NCBI GenBank assembly: GCA_027405735.1
Contig: JAPEHQ010000022.1
Location: 558,001 to 622,000 of the forward strand
Origin: Mucor racemosus
Taxonomy: Eukaryota; Mucoromycota; Mucoromycetes; Mucorales; Mucoraceae
Direction of reading: 5' to 3'
DNA length: 64,000 nt
Shown here: positions 12,374 through 22,826 of the stretch, in pieces
Layout: every line of letters starts with the position of its first letter
Numbering within the stretch: the first letter of the stretch is position 1
Made by a program: the position numbers and the translations under genes
The notes under the pieces: generated by a model
Told to the model about the DNA's origin: nothing
Databases searched by the model: none
What the model saw: the letters and a program-made list of their open reading frames with translations, nothing else

Positions 12374-14220
12374 ATGCTTCAGCATCCTTTAGACGCACCT
12401 ATTGGACCCACAGATACCTCTCATAGAGATAGTCAAGATAGCTATGACTCTTTCCCACCATTGGCAGACGATGATCTTTCTAGTTTTGAACGCAGAGTAT
12501 CATCGCCTATACAACACAGTGATTCGATTATTCGTGCTCAAAGTCCATTTGGAAGAAGATATTTAAAGCCCATTAATGGAATTCAAACCAAAGGATTTGC
12601 CCGATCAGGTTAGAAGGCCTATAAAGTCATATAAATCATAACTAACAACCATAATAGCACAAAGGAGATCTTCTGTTTTGACATTAGGATCTATTGAGAG
12701 ATTACAAAACTTTTATGCTAAAAGAGATTTGAAAGTAAACAAGTAAGTTTTTGGGGGACACGAACATATGATTACATATTTCTTCAGGCATTTATTTTTT
12801 TTTTCTTTTTTTTAAGGGGTGGTACATTAGGGTTTCAAAATGGACCTTTAGTGGAAGAACCGAATGACATGGATGACCAATTACCTACACCACGAGAACC
12901 ACCACCAAGTTGGATTGATTTAGACATTGAAACTGATCTAGATGTATTGTTAGAAATTTGTTTTCAAGATATTCAAACTACTTTAGCAACATGGTCCATG
13001 GTGACAGGTCCAAATCGATTATCTTCTTCATCTGCATCATCACATCCACTAGCTGAATCCGATGATTCTAGTAGTGTTAGTTCATTCCAAATATTACCTC
13101 TTTTACAAGTAGTTACCAAAATGTTGAGCTCAGTTAAAAATTATACAGCAAATCGTCATGATTTATCAAATGAAGCTTTGAGTAAATTAAGACATGCATC
13201 ACTTCATTTATTGGAATCAATGAAAGAATTGGAAAATCAACACCGTGTGGAAGCTGATGATGAAAATGACGATGATGATGGATCTGAAGGAGGTGGATTT
13301 TTGTATCGTTCTTCTGATTTTAATTTGTTGGAACAGGAAAGACAAGCTATCCATACTTATTTGAATGTAGTTGAATTACATGCATTTAATCCTCCTCATC
13401 ATATTGGAAGCCCACCTGCTATGTTCTCGCCTGAAATTCAAGCTTTAATGGGAAAAACACAAATTTTAAGTTTGACAGAAAACGAGCTCGAGGAGCAACA
13501 ACAAAAACAAACAATCAGTACTACTAAACCAACGACACATGGAATACCAGAATGGCTTGAACGTGGTTCATTTGTTAATGATTCAATGGGTAAATTTTTT
13601 ATTTTATTGTGATGTGAATTATAACACGAGAAATTAACAACAAAACGTGTCTATCATTAAATAGGTAGATACCATGCTTTGATATTAGATAATCTAAATG
13701 GCTCTTTTACTAAAGATCTTATTCCTGATCCCCATGAAGATGAAGATGCATTCCTTCAATTTTTAGCGTAAGACTTTAGTTTGGTGTATTATAAATAATA
13801 TTAGTCTCATTGTTGTTTTAATTTTAGGGATGGTATTGTACTCTGTAATGTGTATAATAGTCTTGTGAAACGTTCTCGACGACCATTTGGGTTAATCACT
13901 AAAATTCATAACGATAGTAGACGCACATACAGAGCTATAGAGAATCTGCGATTTTTCTCTGCGTAAGTTTTTTTTTTCTTTTTATGAATTTATACAACTG
14001 AAAACTAACAATATTGCTATACTATTTTAGAGCTTGTAAATTTAGATTTGAACTTTTGTTTGATGAATTTGATCCATCTGAAATTGCCAGAAAAACAGAT
14101 AAAGGATTGAATATGATGAACAAGAGTTTGAGTACATTTTGTGATTGTGCTATTCGTGAATTACGTGAACAAGTTGATTCAGCTCAAAAAGCAACAAATC
14201 TCAACAAGCTTAAATATTAA
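12374..14220 (+). CDS. Calponin-homology-like domain protein
   Basis: Six exons (12374-12608, 12658-12742, 12817-13589, 13665-13767, 13828-13962, 14031-14220), all with GT-AG introns of 49-75 bases, give 506 residues. The first 120 residues are polar and disordered (SP/SS rich). A middle region (about 140-340) contains helices, a Ser-rich loop and an acidic run. The C-terminal 140 residues hold a pattern typical of CH domains: FLADGIVLCNVYN, then a basic stretch, ENLRFFSAACKF and FEVADL-like LFDEFDPSEIA. CH domains bind actin or act as signalling adaptors, so a cytoskeletal scaffold is the best guess. An in-frame ATG at 12242 would add 44 residues encoded by a pyrimidine-rich, 5'-UTR-like run and is rejected. 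Gene function is otherwise unknown. Confidence 0.75.
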
Positions 14221-14829
14221 CTAACAAAAAAAACTTGCCAAATACCCTCCTTTTTTTATATACATTTATACATACACTCACTCACATATCCCTCTAGTAT
14301 TATTCCCCAGATTAAGAGAAAAAAAAAAAAAAAAAAAAAAAAAAAGTTGTTTCTTTTTTTTTTGCATTGCATGTACTGTCTCTCTTTCTAAAAAATAACT
14401 ACAAAATCATAAAATGTAAACTTTAGATGCCTCAATTTGATGGTATTCTTTTGTCAAGACGAGTCGTCATGATTGACATCGAAACTTGGGACACTCGAAC
14501 CAAAACCTTGAATACTTGTCGCATTGCCAATACCGCTTATGGTATCTAAATATCGACACCAACTCTATTTTGAAGTATGTCAAATATCTTTTATAAATGT
14601 ATCTCGTGCATCGTAGTATTGATACGTGTCTCTCAATATGTATCAGGAGATGAGTCATGTTTCCTAGTAAGTTTATAAAGAAAGTACCCTTAAATGGTAT
14701 CGCTGATGATATTACGTAACATCTAAGCATGAATGTCAGAAATCTTTAAAGTCTTGAACTAATTGCAATATGCATAACCTCCAAGTAGTAATGCACGGCA
14801 CATTATACTATCTTTTATAAATGTTTCTG
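14221..14829. other. 3' flank of the CH-like gene with long poly(A) tract
   Basis: Contains a run of about 27 A at 14320-14346 followed by a T run. No gene is recognised. Confidence 0.4.
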
Positions 14830-15973
14830 AAAATATTTTACATCTTACGAAGGACTCGAAAACAAGTAAAATTTGCTGCTTTTTCCTTAACAACTAGATC
14901 CGACTTTTCATCTCTACCCAACTTTTTTTTTCATTAAATAATACTAAGAAAAAATTATATGTCAAGTTACCTGAGATGTTCAACTCTAATCCAAAAACAA
15001 GTATCTGGAAATATCCTATTTTTTACAGTTGGTTTAAATTTTTTAGTGCCAAAGTTTCATATTTTTACACGTATATCATTACTAAAAATTAGAAGTTTTG
15101 AGGCTTCATATCTCTACAAAAAATTAAGCTATTCTAAAGCTTTTTAATAATAAAACTTACTTGTTTTAAGGCGCTTTATAACATATGTTAATATCAAAGT
15201 ATTCCGAGCACTTTTATTTTTTTCTCATTTTTATAACATTTTTGTAGTAGATTTCAAAATATTCGTTATATTAAGCGGCATTTTGTTTACATTCATGTCG
15301 TTAGCCTCGTTGAGCTCTCTCAGACCCAATTTTTTTTTTCAAAATGTAGATTTTTCGTCGAGATATCCTCAAAAATGTGTACAAAGAGATACTTTTGTTT
15401 CTAGCTTCAATTTTTCCCTTATATATCCTCATCCCAAATTTTGAATTTGAAAAAAAAATGACAAAAATTTCGTTTTCTCTACAAAAAATGCAGCTAGAAA
15501 GTTCAACAATGGCTTGATCAATAGATATTTTTTTTACACATTATCGAGATTACTTATATTTGAAGCATGCCTATAAAAATTGATGCGTATCCTCAAAAAA
15601 CCTCCAAAATTTCAATTGCATTTTATGCAAAATTTAATAAAAAACATCGATCAAAACTTTGCTTAGATGAATGCAAAATTTTGAATTGTACAAAAAACAT
15701 TTAATACGCAAATTCGACTTACTTTGCAGTTCATGAGCTATTAAACGATTTTGTTTTTTAAATCATTTTTTGATCGTTTTCAGATCAATTTTGGAACCCA
15801 GTTATCATGGACTTGAAGCTGTAACATGAACTATTATTTTGATCATCTCGACGGAAAATCAATATTTTTTGCCAAAACAAAAAATGTAGATTCGATTTCG
15901 ATTGAATCTACCTTGTGAATACAAAAAATTAACGCCTCAATTTAGATGTTTAATTTTTTACAATCAATTTTAT
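14830..15973 (+). repeat. R repeat, copy 2 (longest)
   Basis: The left third matches 4418-4780 (inverted) and 62940-63260 (inverted). The right two thirds match 54600-55450 in direct orientation, for example the segments TTTTGTTTACATTCATGT and CTAGCTTCAATTTTTCCC. Together they define a repeat of at least 1.1 kb with no convincing protein. F1 starts exactly at its right edge (15974). Confidence 0.65.
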
Positions 15974-16395
15974 TGTTGTATGCCACCCAGCAGTACCATA
16001 TTTATCACCTTCTACTGTATCAATACATCTTACAATCTATTGACTACAACATGTATTGAAGTGCGAAGTCTTGATATCGGATATAAGAAACTCCTATGGT
16101 ACTAAGTTTAATCTATCAATTGCCATGAACGCTTGGGCCTCAATTATGACACCATATTATTTTATCTTAGCGGTTAATCAATCAAGTAGCTATCAAATCA
16201 ACATCCAAGCACATTTAGGGAAGCATTGAAACAATGTAACTCACAAGCTCAGCAAGTACGATTAAATTATGTTTGATCCATTTCAATCCATAGATTACTA
16301 TCAAACAGATCTAATGGTTTAATAAATAGTGCCTTAAATTACACCTCAGGATCTAAATGTCAAATCAATATAAAGGCCATACTTTTATATCTAAA
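15974..16395 (-). mobile_element. F1 LTR, truncated by Z (copy B junction)
   Basis: On the plus strand it begins with TGTTGTATGCC, the reverse of the F1 3' end, and runs to the Z terminus at 16396. It lacks the first ~115 bases of full F1, identically to 3504-4417, and preserves the empty TA site of the MITE found there. Confidence 0.75.
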
Positions 16396-19300
16396 CACTA
16401 CGGCCGACCTATGCTTCCCATGGGCATAGTAATCTGCACAAATGGGTAGAATAAAAACTTTTATGCAGATCAGACAGCCCAGATGAGCAGAGCAATGAGA
16501 TCAAAGTTTTTTAATCAATTTACTAAAGTATATCAATCATAATATAATCAATAACGAAGATAACTTGAATGGTTTAAAGCAAATGTGAGTTACTCTGATT
16601 CAACAGAATTGCCTTATTGACGAGATACAGTATATCAATTTGAAATTTGGGGTTTGAAAGAGTACTTCCCATATTCTTCTTTTGGGGACCAAATGGGAAC
16701 AACAACAACAACAACCTGTTTGGCAACACTTAAAGTATTTATGCCTTTGTAAATTTCTGTTTGTAAAACACAAAACCGACTGATTTAGGATTATTTTTCT
16801 TTTTTCTTCCCCACTTTCCTCAGCTCTTTTCTTTATGTTTAAAACTACAACAAAAAGATAAATATCTTTTATAAACTGAGATCAAACAGCAGGTATAAGT
16901 ACATTTTTTTCCTATTATTTATTTGGAAATAAATCATTAACTGTCAATGTTAAGGACGCGTTATAATATTATTTTTTTCGAAAAAAAAAGCATCCAAGAC
17001 TTAGTCATTTTTTTCCATCATCTTCGTTATAATCAATGCTTTTCTGGTCTAAAATCGATATCTACCTGCAGAAAAATTGGTGATTATAAAAGTATGTATA
17101 GTATTGATTTGATTTGATTTGAATGAACGAATAAACTCATGTTAATTTATTTAGTTTCTAAAAAATATTTGCTTCTATTTAGTGGCCAACAACTAACCAA
17201 GAAGAGGAAAGAAGATGTTGCGTTGTATACCATTACCAACTATTAAAATTACATCATAATCATTACTTATTAGTTTGTTAATTAATTTTACTAATAAATC
17301 AATTTTTATAATAGGCCATAAGTAAAGGTGTATTCAGTCCAAAACGCTTGAAAAAACTCAACCGTCCTAATTTACATGGTTTATCATCTTTTGCTTATTC
17401 AATTGCTATATTTTATATTAATATTTCGTCTATACTGCTAATCGACTCGTTCGTCCATTAGAGTTAACTCACCATCCTTGATTAGCGTTTTTATAATCAC
17501 GGTCCTCCATTATTAGCTCATGATATGCAAAACTATTAAAAGGAGTTGTCTAATCTCAAATTTATCTGATTCAACTGCTGATGCTAAACTAGCATCAAAT
17601 TAGTTGTGTTGGCTCGCAATAAAGTAAGGCGTTTTATCAAGTACGATGTTGGCATTCAATGTATTTTAGTTAAATTAAACAGACAGAAATATGATGATGG
17701 TTAATGCAGAGATATATGAATGTGTGGTGAGAGAGAGATCAGATCAATGAACACAAAAAAATAATCCAAAGTATGATGCTTCGTCTACCTGTACAAGATT
17801 TTGTTGTGGAGGTACCTGGTGGCTCAAGTGTAATTTAGGCATTTAATTGTCAAATGTATCTGAATCAAGATAAAGTTGGTTGATTGATATAACGAATAAT
17901 AACTGCAGTGTTATCATTTATTGTATGGGTGAATGTAATAAATGTATAAAGCAAAGCTTACTTTTGAATGAAAGTACTAATTATTCTGATTAAAATCAAT
18001 AGGTTCAAAAAGCATAGTTAAGTACAATCATTGCTATTAAATCACATAATTTGATATGCAGAAAACTCTTGAAGCATTTATTCTTTTTTTTTTTGGCAAT
18101 ACTATAAATTATCCTTCAATATGACTGAATATTAATGAATTAGAGAAAACACAACTGGTAAAAACTGATACCCAACAATGTACATCGAGGTCAAGATAGA
18201 TAAAAGGCGCATTCATTCTATAGTGGAAATCGCAACATTTTGATGGAGAGAAATTACAGTACTAAGATGTTGTTTTTGCCTCAGAATTTTTAAAAGGGTT
18301 TAAAAGCATACTTCATCAAGCTTACTTAGATGTTAAAAACTCACCATATACTATTAATATTATCTTGTTTTTTATTTAATTTCTGTATTATTAAAAACCA
18401 AGCTTTTTATAGCTTATAACAATGACAATGGGATGTTTCTGGTTTTAGATTGACATTATCATAAGGTGGGCTGATAATACGTTTGATACTGACTGTAGAT
18501 GGAACAAGTCAATTTAATTTATGGAATTTGAATGCAAATACCGAAGAACCATTTGTAAGTACTTAAGTTGGTTCTGGTAAAGGATTGAATAAATTGGCTT
18601 GGAACAAAGAGGATAAAAAGGCGACAATAGGTTCCAGTGATGACCATGTTTATGTTTATGATATTGGAGAGGTAAGAGTAAAAAAAAACTTAATGTAAAT
18701 CACCTCTAGCGCAATAATTATAAAGTAAGGCTATATTATCATCAAATAAACTACCACACAATATTAACATGTATAAATATTTATAGTAATCAGCTTGAAT
18801 CAAAGGGGTACAGCATTATTAATTCTTGAAAAAATTCTCAAGTATTATAAAATCTCTTATTTTTAAGACTTACAAGGCTTATAAGCGGAATATTAATTTA
18901 GAAAATTATTTTTGTCCAGATCATCAATTTTGACATTTTTTAATTTTTTTTTCTGATTTCGCAAATCTAGAGTTAATTATACTACCAATTATGAAAACAA
19001 AAAATATACACATATACAGAACTTAGCGCTCTATTTGCTCAATCAAAAATAATAAACATTTTTATTGTAAAATATTATATGAAAATCCTTTAACCAAAAA
19101 ACCGTTTTTGGGACAAAAGTACAAAATTTTATTACTTAACATTTAATATTAAGCTTTTATAAAATGTGTATTAGTCATGGCTACAATTTTCTCTCACAAT
19201 GTAGTATATTTAAACGTTAATTTTGGTATCAAAATTTGATTTTTCTGTTTTTTGATCAAAATCATGAGTGTTAGTAAGGATAAAATGAGCCCCGAAAAAT

Positions 19301-20827
19301 GTCCGCTACAAAAACTGAATTTTCAGACCATACGTGGTTAAATATAAGAAAAGTAAAAAAAAAAACGCATTTTCATTTAAAGCTTAGATATATACTATAG
19401 TATAAGAGACTTAGCAGTTCGATCGTGTTATGCTCAATTATGGCCTTGCTCTACGGGCTCACTTTTAAAATTTTTTAATGAATCTATGACATGACAGCCG
19501 GTTTTTCTGGTAGAAAATGCATGTTTCTATGATAACAGATTATGCCTATTTTGTTTAGTTTATGGGTTGATGCGCTGTAATGCTGCTTTTGCATTGGCTG
19601 AAATGTGCTGTGAAAAAATGAAAATAAAACACGTAATAAATAATATATAAGATGTTGTTTTATTCTTTTAAGATAAGATAAAGATCTTCATGGCTAATGA
19701 AAGTCTTTTGCTATTTATATTAATTGTCTAATCTAAAGGGAATGGAAATCTAAAAGTAATGGATCATTGTAACTGACCAATGATTATCTAGAAAGGTTGA
19801 TGAAATGTGTTGAGTTGTTATGTACATTGGTAGATGGCAAAGTTATTGGTTCTTCATGAATGTAAAAATTTATGGACTTGTTTAATAAACATGATAAAAA
19901 ATTTATGGACTTGTTTATCAACAAGTTCCTTGGTTCTATCTTTGAATGCACTTTGATTTGGTTGTACAGGATGTCAATTGTATGTACGCGAGATTGACAT
20001 TTAATTTGTGATTCAAATAATAAACTTTTACTATAATGACAATTACCGTTCTATGACATGTGCAACTTAGGAGGGTTTTAATTGCGCTGAATAATGTAAA
20101 GCCTTGAAAATCGTTTTCTACGTGCGTTGTTTCTCTCTTTTTGTTTTCATATTCCAAGGATAATATATTCACCGTTTGATAAGGCATATTATCAGATTAT
20201 CAAGCTGGTATTTTTTTCTTTTATTTGAATACGCATGATAACATAAGGGACTAATGTTTTTAATATAGGTAGCGGTCTATATTAGAGACTGATATTTTCA
20301 TTTAACCGCATTTCAGGATCAAATATCTTTATTTACTGCTGTAGTGTTGGACGTATTTCGTGATTACCAGCTCAAATAGAAGGCAATGATATTTATATCC
20401 ACTCAATAAAAAGTTAGAACTGGCTACAAACCCACAAAATGCCCTAGAAAAGTGATACAATTTCAAATGATATAGAAACAAAAAAAAAAGAGTAATCTAA
20501 TGTCTTGCCTAAGAACCATAGCTTTGATCGTAGCTATACGTGAAAACAAATCTTTTTACAGCTGACAATCGTAAACTAAAATAGTAAGTTTAAAGAAGGT
20601 TAATTTGTTTAAATTTTATGTGTGATAAAATAACATCTATAATCTTAGATTTGTCTTGCGGTATAAATTTAAGCAGTAAGTGTTATTTAAGTTTATGCCC
20701 GAGCAAAAACTATCCTTGCTGTAAATATTATAGCTATTATCATAAACATATCTACAAAAAATGATGATAATTGTAAATATATTGGTGCTTGCATGTATTG
20801 CTCTACATCAACAACGTATTTAATTGT
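16396..20827 (+). mobile_element. Z element, copy B
   Basis: Begins CACTACGGCCGACC. It is near-identical to copy A (inverted) over about 3 kb and to copy C (inverted, 29700-32122) to its right, where even an 83-codon open frame (20187-19936) is unchanged. It ends at an LTR insertion (20828). The right terminal ~450 bases of Z, present in copies C and D, are lost here. No transposase is found. Apart from the dynein-like fragment (18449-18671) it appears non-coding. Confidence 0.75.
18449..18671 (+). pseudogene. Captured dynein intermediate chain exon in Z copy B
   Basis: Acceptor GGTTTTAG precedes and donor GTAAGAG follows. The frame gives FNLWNLNANTEEPFVST, a TAA, then GSGKGLNKLAWN and DDHVYVYDIGE. 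This aligns without gaps to the VDG...DLWNLNN...IYDVGE end of dynein intermediate chain as known from animals. The same one-base insertion as in copy A breaks the first third. Confidence 0.8.
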
Positions 20828-21134
20828 TGATCTATTGGAATTATATTATTCTCAGTAAAGACATATCTAGCAAGTTCTATTGTTCAGTAGCTGGTTCCTG
20901 TCATCTAAAAACTAATAATGAAACATAATTTATAGCAATATTACCACGGAAACATAGCATATGATATACATAGACATTAATAATAATTTATATTGTTATA
21001 TTTAATGGATTCCTGTCCATTAGATTTTATCATCTTATCATACAATCTTAATAACTATATAAAGCCATATTTAATTCATTCTAATAAACGGTACTTTTTA
21101 GGTTGATTTTAATTTACAAAATCTCGATAAATCA
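20828..21134 (+). mobile_element. Solo LTR, family F4, 5-bp duplication ATTGT
   Basis: Starts TGATCTATTGG, ends ATAAATCA, and is flanked by ATTGT at 20823-20827 and 21135-21139. Copy D retains the uninterrupted site (GAATTGTATTA). A related LTR-like block lies inside the hAT element at about 27497-28072. The 307-bp size and TG...CA ends fit a solo LTR. Confidence 0.8.
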
Positions 21135-21142
21135 ATTGTATT

Positions 21143-21685
21143 TGTCGTATATCTTCATGCATCATGCTTGATAAATAATACTTAAAAAAGAATACAATTA
21201 AAAAAATGAGTAATAAATCAGTTCTTCAACTGTATAATAAAAACAAGATTCTGTTTATTTAGATATAAAAGTCTGGCCTTTTCATTTGATTTGACATTGA
21301 GATCCTGAGGTGTAATTTAAGGCGCTATTGAACCGTTAGGTCTGTTTTTTTGATAGTAATCTATGGATTGAAATGGATCAATCATAATTTAACCGTTTTT
21401 TCAGAGCTTGTGAGTTTCCTTGTTTTAATGCTGCGCTAAATGTGCTTGGATGTTGATTTGATAGCTACTTGATTAATCAACCGCTGAGATGAATTTATAT
21501 GGTGTCATAATTGAGGTCCAAGGTCCAAGCGTTCTTGGTAATTATTGGATTAAACTTAGTACGCTAGGAGTTTCTTATATCCGATATCAATAGTTTGCAC
21601 TTCAATACATGTCGTAATCAATAGATTGTAAGATGTAGTGATACTATAGAAGGCGACAACATATAGAACTTGATGGCATACAACA
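21143..21685 (+). mobile_element. F1 LTR, full length (543 bp)
   Basis: Runs from TGTCGTATATC to ATACAACA and matches 57699-58239 and 61488-62016. Its left flank GTATT is Z sequence (compare copy D), but the right flank (TAGTA) is unrelated to Z. So it has no target duplication and marks a recombination junction where the rest of Z was lost. Confidence 0.75.
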
Positions 21686-22333
21686 TAGTATATGATTCAT
21701 ATTCTTCCCAATGGCCACTTTTCCAAAAAAAAGCCGAACAATCTCCGGAAGCGGCCATCTAATGATATTTCCAAGCTTTAAATTTCTAGAAAAAATCACC
21801 GGACAGCCCGGACGCGGTTGTTTAAATATCCCAAGCAGCTATAAGATGCAGGTATCGAAATTTCATGCAAAAATTAAGGTTCGACTGTATTGCGATTAAT
21901 TATTCAAAGTGCAGTAAAATATGGGTGTAAAAAGTGATAAAGAATACTGTTAAAATCCTTCTTTATTAAAATATGGATAATGTGCAATAAAATGGTTATT
22001 CTACGTCTCTATTTATATTATTTGGTGATTATTTACTATCTTGCAATTGCATTGCAATTGTCAACGATTCCATTAATTTTGAGTATAAATGTTGGGTTGT
22101 TTGGTTATTGATTTGGTGGATCAAGAACGGTGTTTTAAATATAGTTTGTCAATCATGCTTTCAGAACAGCCCTTACTTGTTCTACTTGATAAACATGTAC
22201 TTTTTGTATCTTTTATTTGGGATATCCCACATTACTTTAGTATTTTGGCATCTCTTATTTGAGTTACCCTTGCTGTCTTTATGCAATTGTCTATTTACTA
22301 TATAGTCTTTATCTTTGATAGCATGGTTTCAAA
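21686..22333. repeat. Repeat X, left part, and hAT target site
   Basis: From about 21905 this matches 26410-26850 inside the hAT element, base for base over long runs. The last eight bases, GTTTCAAA (22326-22333), are the hAT target duplication. 21690-21900 shows nothing recognised. Confidence 0.7.
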
Positions 22334-22375
22334 TAGGATTGGCAACGAGTCGAGCTGGCTCGATAAAATTTGATC

Positions 22376-22626
22376 GAGTTTTACTCGAGTCGAGTCGAGT
22401 CGAGTCGAGTTTTTCAGTCTCCTGAAACTCGAGAGCTCGAGGAAGGCTCGAACAAAACTCGGCAACTCGAGAAAAACTCGACAACTCGAGAAAAACTCGA
22501 CAACTCGAGAAAGACTCGACAACTCGCATAAAGCTCGACAACTCGAGCAAAACTCGACAACTCGAGTTAAACTCGACAACTCGAGAATAACTCGACAACT
22601 CGCATAAAGCTCGATTAAACTCGCAT
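22376..22626. repeat. hAT left subterminal array (CTCGA/CTCGAG units)
   Basis: Irregular tandem units of about 18 bases of the type AACTCGACAACTCGAGAA, preceded by a run of GAGTC repeats. Their even base pattern opens long frames on the minus strand rich in Ser, Phe, Arg, Val and Glu; these are not genes. Confidence 0.85.
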
Positions 22627-22826
22627 GAAATGCTCAATAAAACCCCCTTGAGATCAAAAACTAGTAAACGAATTATGCTTCATAAAATGTACCTTCAAAT
22701 TGTTTTTTGTTGTATTATATATTTTTTATTAGTCAAAATATTTGTGTTTAAAAAAGAAGAACACCATCAATCAATTATTATTTATATAAAAAGAAAAAAA
22801 AATTATGAATCAATTATAAAATAAAA

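Noticed and set aside
14959..15147. Conserved-looking 60-residue frame (YLRCSTLIQK) also at 4435-4623 and 62902-63114
   Set aside because: Substitutions do not favour synonymous positions and the similarity extends through non-coding flanks; treated as the R repeat.
19936..20187. 83-codon frame identical at 30345-30596
   Set aside because: Identity merely follows from the near-identity of Z copies B and C; the frame is lost in copy D and shows no family motif.
15974..21685. An LTR retrotransposon bounded by the two F1 LTRs
   Set aside because: The two F1 copies are in opposite orientation, no gag/pol lies between them, and no shared target duplication exists.
22298..22637. Overlapping frames rich in Ser, Arg, Val, Phe and Glu on the minus strand; also at 28221-28630
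   Set aside because: They are translations of the CTCGA subterminal arrays; the regular base pattern keeps several frames open at once.
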